DNA of 64,000 nucleotides from Branchiostoma floridae (lineage: Eukaryota; Chordata; Leptocardii; Amphioxiformes; Branchiostomatidae), in contig NC_049996.1 in NCBI RefSeq assembly GCF_000003815.2, forward strand, positions 11,209,944-11,273,943, in the 5' to 3' direction. The notes under the pieces are model-generated. The model was not told where the DNA came from. It was given only the letters and a program-made list of their open reading frames with translations, and did not search any database. Made by a program: the position numbers and the translations under genes. Position 1 is the first letter of the stretch; the number at the start of each line of letters is the position of its first letter. Shown piece by piece: positions 52,201 through 63,949 of this stretch.

Positions 52201-55200
52201 GGGGTACAAAAGAGCGCGCTGTAACGTTAATTGATTTATACCCGGTTATAAATAGTCATTGACGTCAAAGCCTCGTTGTGGGGCCCAGCGTTGGTCACGA
52301 GTTTAATTATGTATGATGCGCAGAGGATCAGTTGGCGGATTGTGATGGGCGCTTCTTTTGTTCTGTTTGTGTGACAGGCGAGCACTTTGGTCTGATCCTT
52401 TAACTCATTAGGCTGTATAGGGGGGTGATGTCAGAGCTTATCGCAACCAACCAATACATGCAACTTATCAATGTCAGTCTCTCTGGTCAAATTGTATAGG
52501 TCAAAGGAAGGACATACGTTCTTTTTCTTCACTGCTGTCTTGTGACCTCCTGTATATTAGACTAATTCCACACACTGATACATATGAAAAGTTTAGAATG
52601 CATCCCGAAAAGATATCAAAGAAAGAATTCTTGAATTCGTATCTTTCTCCCTACTGACTTCTCCTGCTTTATCAAAGGCTGTCTTCTTTTGTGAGCGGTT
52701 TAATAAATAAAACTTAGCCATAAAAATTACATTGAAAATTATCAGTCAACTATACTATGGGATATAGATAGATCTCTGATCTTTGTTGTACTATACACAC
52801 ATTAATCACACCAGTGTTCTCGCCAGGAATTTTTCACAGCGTCGGGCAGGGGTCCGGGGGCCGCCGAAGGCCCCCGGCGGGGTCCAGGGGCAGAGCCCCG
52901 TTGGGGGGACCCAGGGGGGCGAAGCCCCCCGGAAGCTCTTGCATTTTAGGCTATTGAGAAGGCTTATTTTATCATTTTTTAGGGCCATATCTACGATAAT
53001 CGCAGCAGTCACTTAACTTCTCTTCAGCAGTTTGACGTAACAATATTTCGGGTCAAAGCTTCACAGACAACTAAAAACTCATAAACAACAAACTTTACTC
53101 AGCTCAACAGTACTTAAAAATATTGTCCTGGTTGCCATCCGAAGTTGAAGCGCTTGTTTATAGCGCTAGTATCGCTGTTAGCAGCGGACTTTTGTTGACG
53201 GTCTCCCTGCGTCCTCGCCGTTAGAGTTTAGACGATATTCCCACGGACATGTTTCAAGAAAATACCCGGTAAAAACCGCTGTTCCGCGTCAGATTCCATT
53301 CTTTAAAACATGTGGGACTCGGTGTTACAGTCTAATAAATATTTCGTAGAAGCATCGCTGTGGGAAAGAAAGTCCAAGGAATGTAATATTACGCAGCATG
53401 AAGTTCGCTGTAAACTTACACACGGCACATGACTGAAACTGTAAACAACAGCCGCGTTTGATTGATAGCCGGCGGCCCTTTCATCAAATCGTAAAGATGC
53501 CGACACTGCCCTGGCGGTTTGTGGGCGGGGCCGCAAGGCGAGGCTTGTCGGCGAAACTAACGCCCGGGTTTTACATACAAACTTACGATGGTTTGTATCT
53601 TACGAATGCCGATACAAAGAGCTTTAAATTTAGAACAGGAATTTTGGGAAAGCGACCCGCTCTTGCTCCAGAATTATGTCGGAAAGAATTGATTCTATTT
53701 CCCGCGCTGAAATAAAAATTACGCAACTATCAGTAACAGCCTATGTTGGTCAACCGACCTCCCCAAATAAGGACATTCTCCAGGAACTGGCTGTTCCGGG
53801 GATGGATCACACCCCACTGATCACTCGCAGCACACGCGCTACTCATTTTATATTTTTTGGGGGCACGAACGCAGGGCGGCACACGCAAAATTTAGAACAG
53901 GAAATTTTGGAACGCGACCCGTTCTTGCTCTTGAAATGTGTCAGAAATAATTGATTCTATTTTCCGTACTGAAAAAGAAAGACGCAACTGCTAGTAACAG
54001 CCTCTGTTTATCAACGCCGCTCCCCAAATAAGGACATTGGCGGGAAATTTTATACACATTGGCTGTTCCGGGGAGAGATCCCACCCCGCTAATCACGTGC
54101 GGGCAAGGCCCTCTCGCGTCTGTGTTTACATTTCCGCGCGCGGGAACGCAAGGGGGTGGGAGGGGCTGCGAGACAGCGGTACGGCGGGCCGGTGATGTAA
54201 AACACCTCCCTTCGAGTTGATAACTTCCTGAAACAGCAAAGGCGCGTGCTTGGCGCGTGCCTATGTATTTTTACTACGATATTTTTCTTTTATTCCCCAT
54301 TTTTTTGCCGCTATGCTGGATGAAATAGCAGCGTAGCGGGCTTTTTACAGCGTCATTTTTCCAGCCCACAGCGTATCGGCCCGCTATGCTGAAAAGGCCT
54401 GGCGAGAACACTGAATCACACATAACACTAAAGAATATTATGGGAACATTTTCCTTCAACTTCTGAAAATATATATGTTCAAGTTTTGATTCTTGGTAAT
54501 TCGTGGTTTTAGAATACAGCACTTTGCATAAAAGACTAGGAAAGGAAAAAGGAAAGTGATCTCTATCCAGTTTTAGCTCACTGAAGAGCTAGTCTTCCAC
54601 TGGTCGTGACATAGAGGACAGACACTATGTAAGTTACAGGTTCATTGTACTGGGGAAATTCCCCTAGTTCTTATTCACAAGAACAATAAACAGTGGGTAA
54701 AGCTTAACAATCTGTCCTAAGGACTGCAACCATTTCCAGTAGCGTGCATGTCGGGTGAGCAACACAGCTGGAATCGAACTCACAGCTTCTAGTTCCAGAG
54801 GCAGGGCAGCTAACCACTGGACTACGCATGCCACCCTAGGACATGAAAGACATGCACTGTGCTGCAACCTACCTCCATTTTTCAGTTCATTCGTCGTTGC
54901 CTTTCCTATGATGGTCCACACAGGCCTGAGGCAGCCCAGGAGCCCGTCAAACCAGCTGCCACTGCGGTTGGCTCCGGTGTACTGGAGCTGCACGTTCTGC
55001 GCGTTGTCAGAGGACGAGGACTTCTCCCCAGGTGCACACTGGGAAGTGCACGGCGTGGGGCTGCGATTCGGGTCGGTTTCATCGCTGTCCTCTATGCACA
55101 GTTTACTGAAAGAAGTGACAGAAACAATTGTTTTAATTTACTACTCGGATCTACTTTCTTGTCCATAATGCTTCTTTAGGAACGAATTTGCAACAAATGG

Positions 55201-58200
55201 ATGGAAAAAAAGTTGTGAAAGACCAAGGAAGAATCGCAATCACCACGATTCGGGTCGGTTTCCTAGTGTGAGTGGATCAAATCTATTCTGGTCTAAACGG
55301 GTGGGGAAGTTCCCAGGCAACCTTCATAACCCTGCTTCTACTATTGATCAGCTATTCCTCATCACTCACAGTCAGGATCAGGTCTTGATACATGATGACC
55401 AATGAGGAAAAAAATGAAAATGTAACTAGTCAAACTCAAAGAGTTCCAAGTGTGTTTGATGCAGTCAAAGTGAGTAAGGGATCTTCATAGATTAAAATCA
55501 CATCATAAGATTTCTCCATAGGCAAAAAAATATTGCAGGTTGGACATAATAATATGATACACATTATACAAGTCACAAGAGACGAACCACAAATAAAAGC
55601 ATCTAAACATCAGATTCTCTGCTCCTACAACTTCAAAGGTAACTACCAATCTTGTTTGTAGTATAACCGCAGGCAATAACATGGGCTAACTAAACCAGTT
55701 TCAAAGACCACTGCCTGATAGAAACAACAACTTGAGCTTAAAATCACAAAGCTATGAATCCATTTCTTATACATATTGACCACCCACCCACATATCGGAG
55801 AATCATCATATTGTATATTCATGTCAAAAATTCAAATATTGACTGTCCATTCCAAAAGGAGTGGCTCTTAATAAGAAAGAGGAAACATATCATGTACCTA
55901 CATGACATATACAACCTTAATGACACAAACTGTATATGATACACCTATGTTTCCAAGCTTCATATTTGCATGACTCCCAACTAACGTAGCATATGGTTTA
56001 GCTGCTGTTAGTCACAGTTCAATCCCGATACATTTAGTGATCGCTACGCAATCGTTTTCTACGTACCCACATATCCAGAATCGCCAAACCATGGCTGCTG
56101 TGCAGAGGAAATTCTTATCCTTTGAAGAACTTGTTTTGTGAGGTGTCATGGTTTCCGAAAGGTCGCAGGGCAAATCATTTCCCTTGTGCTAGCGGGGTAT
56201 AGATCTCTCATGTCAGCGTTACCGTGGCAACCATTATCTGCAGAACTACGCCGCTGATGGCTTAAGTGTGCGCTGTATGAGATGGCATGTCATTAAGACA
56301 TTTTTCTCCCATTCAAATGACAGCAATTCATTTGGTTGGATTACAACGCAATGTACAGCCAACACAACTACATGTAGTCCATCATCTTCCACTCTTCAGC
56401 TTAAGACACTTCCTCACCTTTAAGTCATATATCTTCCCTTATTTCGTATCTTTAAGGATCTGTCCTTGACTATTGCATTGAAAAGCATTCCTCACAACAT
56501 AAGCAATACTCTTTCCTCCTTTGTGCGATTAGACTGACAATGGGACAATTAAAAGTAATTAACGCTAGTTCACCTTTATTCACGAGTTAACCTTTATCCA
56601 TTGTAATTTAACACCAGGGTATTTCCGGATATCTAGTCGATGGACGGTGGTCTCAAACTGCATTATATTGAAAAAAAAAAAGCAATTTGAAACCACCGTC
56701 CATCAACGTGATATCCCTAAGTATCCTGTTTTTTGGTACAAAGAGTATAGGTTACCCTGCGAATAAAGGTGAACTAGCGCTACTTGCATGATTTAGCCAT
56801 TACACAAACTTGTAAAATGCATATTAACTATTATAATGTAGATTTTAATGCTGCAATGGCTCTATATGTTTTGAGCTATTTTTTAAGTTATGTGGAATGC
56901 AATACGTATAGTTTTATGTGGTAAATGTAAACAGGTCTCGTAATGAGGATGCAATTCGCATTGTCTCATGCTTGCAAGGTCCTTACGGAATAAAAATAAA
57001 AAACAATAAAAATTAGAAGAGATGAAATTGTTACCTTACCAGGACATTACCTTTGACAAATGACAGGAACACATGTGAATGTGAACTATCTTATTCCAAA
57101 TATGTCGTTTGTAAATCTTTTTAAAATTCCAAGTATCCCAAAATCATGTACGTAATGCTAAAGCTCACTGCAGGTAGAATGGATATTGACACATTCACAT
57201 TACTCAATACTAGATGTGCAATAACTTTGCAATTTACCCATACACATATTGAAGGGTTTGAACTACATGTAAAAAAACCAACCACAAACATTTTACTTTT
57301 GCTTTTTTCGAATTTTTTTCCCTTTTACACGAACAATACTTACGAATAACATGCTATGTTAATGAGGGCTTTAAGGTGCAGATAGTTTTCTGGCATGGTC
57401 TTAAACAAAGCTGTCTAAAAAAGTACCTGTACAAGAACACTTCTTATATAAATCTTATATAAAATATTGTGAATACCATCCTTTATTGATTTGGAACATT
57501 GATTCATAATGATTAAGAAAAAAAAGGAGATTTTCCTCTTAAATGCTGTAATGCTAGTTCACCTTTATCCCTGGGGTAACCTATATCCATTGTTTTCCAG
57601 TCAATTGACAGTGGTTTCAAATTGCCAGTTTGAAACCATGTGCACTGTCAGTCAACTTGCTTTCCCCAATTAAACACTGGATATAGGTACCCCCACAGAT
57701 TAAAGTGAACTAGTGTTACCAGTTCCTTGAGGGAAGCCTCACAAATTAAATTCTAGAACTTGTCCTGAATGAACCCATAAGAACCAATCAATTCCCGGTG
57801 CCCTCCGACATTCCCGTTTAATCCAAGGTCACGACGCAGGCAGAATTCCACCTTGGTTGACAGAGAAATATCCCATTGAGAAAGAGGTATTGATAATGCA
57901 TTAAAAGTCCTGCATACCAATGTTGGACATGCTACACTTATTTCATGATCCAGGCACAGCCTGCGTGGGTGGATGCAATTTCCTCCCTGATAACTTCTCG
58001 CATAAAACTTCTGAATGAAGGCCAGAATTACCATCTATCCAACTGCAAACTCCTAATCTGTTCATTCACAAAAAAAATTCTAACTTCATTACTCTAAATG
58101 GCCAAAACCTTCAATGAACACATCCAAATACTTTCAACATATAAGCATGTAAGCCACAAATGAAATACTGTACTCTGTCAATTAAATTGGATACACGACC

Positions 58201-60295
58201 AATGTATGAACCCTGAATTAAGAGCTTGTTACAGACATATCTATGAGGCTAAAAAGTAAAACATTAAGACTCAAATATACTACTTCTTCTTAACAGAACC
58301 TGAAACACTTGTTTGATGGATATTTCTGTTCCACTAGGTTCCTGTCTGATTTTAAGGGCTCTTTCCCTTGTCTGGGCAATAACCTCAAGTAAACTATAAC
58401 TTTGGCAACGACTAACTAGCAACACCTTTCGAACCTTGAAAACTTTTTAAAAAAGCACATTAAATCAAGTAAGCACTGTACTAATGTCTTGTTATAGATA
58501 TGGTTTTTATACCTTTTATACCTTTCTTAACATCACAAAAACAGCAGTACAAGTTGACATGGGAGAACTTATTGGCTGTGAAATACAGAAATGTAGCTAA
58601 GTCTTGCTGTAATCTTCCCCGGACATATTCTGTTGCTTGCAATTTGCAGCAGCCACCCACACAGCCCTCTGTACTCGCAGGATTCCTGGTCAGGGTAGTA
58701 GGGACCAGATCTGGCAGGTCGTGGGCACGCAATATTGGATATTCCGCCCACAAGAAACCCACTGGACTATTAAACCAACCCGCTACCCACCACTGAAATA
58801 CCAAACTGTTCAGTGTTCACCACACAGACAGATATTCAATAGCATCACGACTTAAAGTTCAGTAATATCAAGTTAGACTATACTTCATTAACATGGATTG
58901 GAAAAGGCTTATAAGAAAAAAAACAAGATATGGTAATTGTAAAATGGTGATTGAAATAGTAAGTTTTTATGAAGTTATCATGCTTGGTATGGGATAGACA
59001 TATACAGATGGAGAAAAAAATGCAGGTGGCTATCTAAAAAATATGTACAAATTTTAGTTTGATCCTTTCCTGCCATACATATATCAAGACACTGACAAGA
59101 AAAAAGAAAAACATAGCGTAACGCCATACTGCATAGTACCACAACTTAATTTGGCACAGAAATCTTTTCCTGCCATATCAGGTAGAAAGAGAAAGAGAAT
59201 CATATCAAAATTATCTAATGTTGCTCAATGTTGTTGACAACCATAAACCTTTTGTAAAGGGTACAAGGGCATTTCATACCCCACTAAAGTTGCCCTTTGT
59301 TTTTCAATCTTTGATATTTTATAAAGCCCTTTTCTGATTCAAGTTCAATCTATAACATTTGAAATCTTTAGCTGGCTGAACCACAAGGTTATTTTTGCTC
59401 AGAAAATAGATTATCAAAAGTCATGATGTGAAGGTTCAATAAGTCATGTATCTATAAATATTTAATTGATAATGAACTTTGAAGTTTGTGAATTATTCAT
59501 TGGGCTTTCGGCTTGAATGTTGTTTCTTTTTGTTCTCATATTTGTATACAAATTTTATGTTTGCTTCCATTTGTATGACATTGTACACCAGTCATCTAGA
59601 ATCTCGAAGTATATGTGTGTACTGAAATATCTTTTGAGCAGCTAAAATGCAACTGTAACATTCTATCGTAAAAACAAAATGTATGGTTTTCTTCCTTAAA
59701 AGTTAAATGCAAAAAAAAACAAATACGTAAAACCTTTAAGATAATACACATTTTCACATCTCTTAAAAGTTAGACTTATATTTGAATATTGGAGATATAA
59801 CAAGTTGTGAATGTGATCCGTCCATCAAAGGATAATTAAACTTTCTTAAAACATCTATCTTCATCTGCAACAAAACGAAGCCCCGGTGCCTTTCCCAGGA
59901 GTTGGCGTAACACCCGGGCCCCAGTTTCATTTTGTGAATGGGCGAGCCTTATGAATGGGCCCGAACACCAGGCAGAAGCGAATTACCCCATAGGAAAGGG
60001 GCTGCCTGCCTCCATCAATGGGGTAGTGGTGCCATCAATCTGCCGCCTCTGACGTCAATGCTGACACCAATTGCCAATGGCAATGAGTTTCTGAGCCACT
60101 CGATATGAGATATCGACCCCACGGAGGGGAGCTGGCCCAACAAACAACTTCATTCAGCAATATTGTGCAAATATCGCTCACGGACTGGAAGACGCACCCC
60201 GGGAAAGATTTCAGGAAACGGGAAAAAAAACGGAGATAGCGTACTCACCAGCTGCCGGGGCAGTCCGGACAGCTACGCACAGAAAGCTTGGTCAT
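43261..60295 (-). CDS. MAP3K13: MAP3K12/MAP3K13-type dual leucine zipper kinase (DLK/LZK), 898 aa
   Basis: MAP kinase kinase kinase that drives JNK and p38 signalling in stress, synapse growth and axon injury; it acts as a zipper-mediated dimer. Coding exons: 60295-60249, 55105-54873, 51486-51303, 50827-50636, 50195-49985, 49588-49482, 49039-48931, 48579-48353, 47320-47180, 46535-46346, 45748-45137, 44870-44794, 44381-44114, 43359-43261 (2697 nt, phases agree). Order: short acidic/Ser-rich N-terminus; [18 protein letters not shown] (DLK/LZK signature); kinase domain with [16 protein letters not shown] (Lys130), HRDLKSPN (Asp214) and DFGTSK (Asp232); basic zipper region [20 protein letters not shown]; Ser/Pro/Arg-rich tail; acidic [19 protein letters not shown] hexapeptide (843-848); end STASW. 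The tail matches LZK more than DLK, but this is probably the single ancestor of both. The first exon (15 codons) is the least certain part. Confidence 0.96.
43640..43968. mobile_element. Short inverted-repeat element with CAGGGCTCGAAATT ends (DLK intron 13)
   Basis: 329 bp. Left end CAGGGCTCGAAATT, right end ATTTCGAGCCCTG. Repeated GGGTGCACC / GGTGCACCC motifs sit inside both ends. Flanked by CATAG on each side. No transposase, so non-autonomous. Confidence 0.85.
46078..46255 (-). repeat. Partial duplicate of the 3' end of DLK exon 10 with its donor
   Basis: Repeats 46288-46418. It includes exon-like codons for [18 protein letters not shown] followed by a donor GTAAGC at 46186, plus flanking intron text (CTCCAAATACAGA, CACTGCATCT, GGTTAGGGT). 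A stop precedes the exon-like part, and an (ACT)n run lies at 46127-46147. Confidence 0.85.
46681..46762 (-). repeat. Partial duplicate of the 5' end of DLK exon 10 with its acceptor
   Basis: An 82-bp near-copy of 46485-46565. It holds an acceptor (GTTAG|AGTTGAC) and 51 nt of exon sequence ([14 protein letters not shown]), then TAA. If spliced in, it would truncate the kinase. Confidence 0.85.
46945..47035 (+). repeat. Dispersed repeat family R2, copy 3
   Basis: GCATGCCTGCGAAGCTGGTG, GTTACGC and GGCGGTTATACCGCCTATA, then AGATACAGATACAG, related to 15190-15260 and 17555-17645. Confidence 0.55.
47309..47491 (-). repeat. 92-bp tandem duplication over the DLK exon 9 acceptor
   Basis: Unit 47309-47400 is repeated at 47401-47491 with few mismatches. 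Each unit contains the acceptor CCTGTAG and the first 12 nt of exon 9. Only the exon-proximal acceptor gives the protein frame. Confidence 0.9.
49195..49445. repeat. Imperfect (CA)n microsatellite in DLK intron 6
   Basis: Dense CACACA with CATACA and CATGCA variants, and a roughly 110-bp higher period (ACACAGAGACATGTGAAAA occurs twice). Open frames across it are artefacts. Confidence 0.95.
50410..50545. repeat. Dispersed repeat family R1, copy 4
   Basis: ATCAATGAAGGTTAGAGAC, ACATCCAGGTAATAAAATAC, GTGTCACTGACAAAAGATAG and ATATCCAGTTGCC. It joins the two halves seen separately at 12155 and 9400. Confidence 0.65.
52812..54413. mobile_element. hAT-type non-autonomous DNA transposon (1.6 kb) in DLK intron 2
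   Basis: Terminal inverted repeats CAGTGTTCTCGCCAGG and CCTGGCGAGAACACTG, flanked by a perfect 8-bp target duplication AATCACAC (52804-52811 and 54414-54421). The 8-bp duplication and CAGTG ends are hAT hallmarks. The interior has a very GC-rich block (52840-52935) and a diverged internal duplication of about 250 bp (from about 53625 and again from about 53885, both with TTTAGAACAGGAA). No transposase frame. Confidence 0.92.
54660..54840 (-). mobile_element. tRNA-derived SINE
   Basis: On the minus strand, 54836-54753 is tRNA-like: A box TAGTCCAGTGG (54814-54824), B box GAGTTCGATTC (54771-54781), and a weakly pairing acceptor (GGGTGGC / GCTCACCC). A non-tRNA tail follows. A degenerate relative is at 11640-11735, so I call it a SINE and not a tRNA gene. 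Confidence 0.75.
55106..56559. other. DLK intron 1, first gene-free stretch
   Basis: Non-coding by splice logic; no exon or repeat end recognised. Confidence 0.5.
56560..56782. mobile_element. TA-flanked MITE family M2, copy C
   Basis: About 223 bp. Ends TAACGCTAGTTCACC and GGTGAACTAGCGCTA; inner arms GATGGACGGTGGT / ACCACCGTCCATC pair well. Confidence 0.9.
57549..57718. mobile_element. TA-flanked MITE family M2, copy D (short)
   Basis: About 170 bp. Ends TAATGCTAGTTCACCTTTAT and GTGAACTAGTGTTA; central arms GTTTCAAATTG / CAGTTTGAAAC. Shortened relative to copies A-C. Confidence 0.88.
57719..60040. other. DLK intron 1, second gene-free stretch
   Basis: No supported exon. A block at 58615-58800 has one TAGTCCAGTGG (minus strand), like the SINE A box, but no B box, so I did not call it. 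Confidence 0.45.
60050..60057. promoter_or_regulatory. Consensus CRE/ATF site (intronic side of exon 1)
   Basis: TGACGTCA, a full palindromic CRE, about 190 bp into intron 1 of the DLK gene. Occupancy is unknown. Confidence 0.4.
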
Positions 60296-60830
60296 AGTCC
60301 TGGGAAGAATTTTGACGTCGTGAATGGGGGAATCCCCCAACTAGAACACACACGCAAACGAGGCCAAACTCAGGCTTGTCGAGGAAAGGAGCCACCAAAT
60401 CCCGGCACTTCCTCAAGCTGTCACGGGAACCATAACATGCTAAGCACAAAAAAAGCGCTGACACCGCAATGGGAACCGTCAAAATTATTACATTAATAGC
60501 AGACAAACAACCGTCGGCAGCACATCAGTGATAAAAACCACCAACAACCCTTGCCTCAATTGGCATTCATGAGATCCAAGCATTGCAGCACGCCAACCAA
60601 TCAGGCGGCTCCTATCCAACCATGTGACCAGGTATTTATCTTCCCCTTATCTTGTCAATATTATAAAAAGGCTGCCTTCTTATTTCCCGTGGGCGTATTG
60701 ACGTCACGAGACCATTAATCCGCCCTCAATATTCCAACGTCAAATCGATGGCGCGCCGGCGTGAGGAGAATGTCTAACGACGTTTCATTCATCTTTTGCC
60801 GGCATGAAGTGCGGGAGAAGCCGTTACTCA
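60296..60830 (-). promoter_or_regulatory. Probable promoter region of the DLK exon 1 transcript
   Basis: Lies directly upstream of the start exon. Contains a full CRE/ATF site TGACGTCA (60699-60706), a TATA-like TTTTTATAAT on the minus strand near 60665, and more CpG than the surrounding AT-rich DNA. No start site can be fixed by eye. Confidence 0.4.
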
Positions 60831-61549
60831 GATAAATGGGCCCCCTGATCAATAAAACCAGGGTGGTTGGCAAGCGTTACTGCTTTTATACCAGGGAAAT
60901 GCAGAATCTGCTTAACCCCAACTGTCAGGTTAAAATCTGCAAGAAAATTTTTTTGGACCGGCAGATGCATTTAACCTTCTCCTTACTGAGGTTATCTTTT
61001 GGTACAAAATTTGAACGAGTTAAGGAATATACTACATGGAGAAAGTTACAGGTCACTGAGCTTTATTTTGCAAGGATTCAAATATTTTCAAAAAAATCAG
61101 TAGTGCTTTGTTCAACCCATTGGATAGACCATTATACATTTTTCTTTCAAACTAGTTCAGTGATGAAACTGATGTTGCACATTGTAGACACTGTCTTTTC
61201 TTTAAAGTCATTTTCTGGATGTTGAACCTGGGCAAAATTTTGCAGCTCCTATAAGAAAATACGCATGTAGGTACGGCTACCAATGTTTCCTGCCATCTGG
61301 CCCAAGCAACATCAACATCTCTCCAACCATTTGAGTGCACCTTTGATCTCTAACTCTGCACTCTCCAGTGCTTTTGAAGGGCATCTCAGGACGGAGGAAA
61401 CAAATGTCCAGAGATGAAAGATTCTGAAGTGAGCTTCACGAAAAAAGCAATCACACTCCACTCACAACGATCAGCCAACGTGACATTTACAGAGGGAAAG
61501 CTGACGGATTAGCGATTCGTTCTAAAAATGACATTCTGTAAAAGGCTTT

Positions 61550-61690
61550 AGGTTCGCAGGGATTCAAATTTACGGTTGAGAAAATAGTGTGTTTGCTGCA
61601 GTTTTAAATCTAACGATAAAACGACAATAGTGATGCTACAGTCACATGACAGAACAAACATTTTTGAGGTGGTTTTAAATTTGCGGTGAA
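61550..61690. mobile_element. Decayed relic of the CTGTAAATGC palindromic family
   Basis: GTTCGCAGGGATTCAAATTT, GTTTTAAATCTAACG, CTACAGTCACATGACAGAAC and GGTGGTTTTAAATTTGCGGT follow the order of the copies at 10950 and 14910, in reverse orientation. Confidence 0.5.
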
Positions 61691-63949
61691 TAGGTTATGG
61701 CAAAATCTGAAAACATAAAACCTATGTGAACATTTTCCCTTGTACAGCACTACTGGCATTGGTGTACATACATGTATAGAACTTGACAGTAACGTGGTTA
61801 CAGCTCCGTTATGTTCGACTGGCGGGAATGGCAGCTTGAGAAGATTGCATTTTGAGTCTCTCCAAACCGAATAGACGCTGCCCCATGATTTCATTATGAA
61901 AGATAATGCAGGTGGATGTTGGGAACGCAATTGTGGCATTTGTCATAATTGTTCAATCAGCTGTGCACTTCGAAGTGACCCTGTGATGTATACAAAGACA
62001 GCACTGCTAAACTGGTTTGATAGCAAAATTCAAGGATAGGAGAGAAAACTGACAAGATTACTTTATAACAATAAAGATCAAAGAGTTCACAATTGACTAG
62101 TTTCAGAAGTTGTCCAGCCCAGCTTCCAATTTGTTTGAAACTTTGAAGAATGGTTTTTAACTGTTTCAGTGTCGATGCTGATTGGAACTGGGCATCTGAA
62201 TATTAAGCTAGGTACTTTGAAGACAACAAGAGAAGAGAAAAAGAAGATCGTCAAAAAGAATGGTGGGAAAAGAAAATCACAAAATATCTATACTTGGAAA
62301 TATCGTAAAAGATTATATTTTTGGGAAAGGTATCTGAAAGCTTCATATCAGGTTACAATTTTGGACATAAAAGGTTAGTTAGAAAAACGTGTTTTATCAG
62401 TAACCTTGATGGTCTAGCTCTAAACTTAGATCAAATCAACATGCTACGTAACAGATACTGATAAATTGTAGAAAAGTGATACTATAGTCACAGAAATCAA
62501 CACCACGCTTCTCTCAGGGGTCACATCACCCATTCCAGTACAGCTAAGCACCTTTGTTGTCATGACAACAAGCACAGACTTCGACATCTGATCAGATGAT
62601 GGACTCATAAAAAATGTGTCGATCTCTTTTTTTGTCCAACACCATTTCAATGACATTTGACAACAACACAAAAAAAATCATTATATCATTAAAACTTGGA
62701 ACGCATTACGAAAGTTCTGTAAGTTGTACTGTATGAAAAGGTAAAAACAGTTATACAAAAAATACAACAACTGGTTAGTTAAATGTGCAGGATTCTAGCA
62801 ATCCATGCAACTATTGATAAACTGTACGAACACCTTTCTTCTGAGGCATGCAACTGATTCCATTTTCTATTGTACCCTGTATCAAAAGGCTAAAGCAAGG
62901 AAATTGTATCCTGACTTGCAACACACAAATAGGTCAAAGTAATAAATTTTTCCTCCATCATATAAAGGTAGATGTCAACCATTGATAAGGAAACTTCATA
63001 TCCCCTTTACATCCACCCACCACCACTGGCAAGCGAAGCTCTCATAAAAGTATTGGATAGCTTGCATGATTGATGAAACACAGATTTTAGGTTGTGATGA
63101 ACACATGAGAAAACCTCCTCATCTGTGACAAACAGATAGACTTGGAAATGTTTGATTATTCTGATCCTCCCATGTTTAAAAGGTCAAAATGGCAAACCGG
63201 TTATAGAGGTGTTTGCAACATTAGTACAGAAATGGTTGCTGTCCCAGGTGCTGACTTACCTTCAAACAACTAAACCTAGCTCAGGCAAAGTCATTAAAAA
63301 TTCAAAGTTCTGTCTATCATAGGAATAAAAGGCTGACACCTTTTCAATCATAATCTAATCTCTTGTAGACACTGATGTGCATGACTGTAGAGGGACTAAA
63401 ATCTCTAAAAAGGTACCTAGACATCATAATATACAATTTAAATGGCTCCACATAAACATATAGCTATCATTTCTCAACTGAGTGCTCCTACAATGGGCAT
63501 AGATTAGTGTTAGTCCCAACCAGATTGGCAGAAGAGGACTTTGCCTGTCTGATTTTCTAATCTGACAGTTGTCCCCGGGGGTTTCAGGTAGACACCATAG
63601 GCGCCAATCAAGCATGGCAAACCTTGGTAACCATGGTGACCAGACACCCAAGGGTATACCTGCAGCCTTTTCATGAGTTCAAAGGGACCAGTTCAAAGTG
63701 TGTTCATCTATTGGTACAAAAATATCACAGACCAAAACTACAAACACATAAGGATGCATTCCCTTTCAGAGGCAATCCATCTGTAAATACATACGCAAAC
63801 ATAACACTTTGTACATACATAAAATAGAATATTGTCTATACAATACATACATCTTTGAATTATTACTGTATTATACAGAGTGAGACAGAGTACTGTTATT
63901 AACATTTCATGTACATGTAACTTACTACATGATATTATGCGTAGCTTAC
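61691..63949. other. Gene-free stretch upstream of DLK exon 1
   Basis: No supported exon or clear repeat. Probably an intron if the exon at 63950-64000 belongs to DLK. Confidence 0.45.

Noticed and set aside
54753-54836. Functional tRNA gene
   Set aside because: A and B boxes are present, but the arms pair poorly, a SINE-like tail follows and a degenerate relative exists at 11640.
54755-55179. Plus-strand frames of 106-137 codons
   Set aside because: Antisense shadows of the DLK exon at 54873-55105 and of the SINE.
58615-58800. Second tRNA-derived SINE
   Set aside because: Only an A-box-like TAGTCCAGTGG is visible; no B box or tail could be identified.
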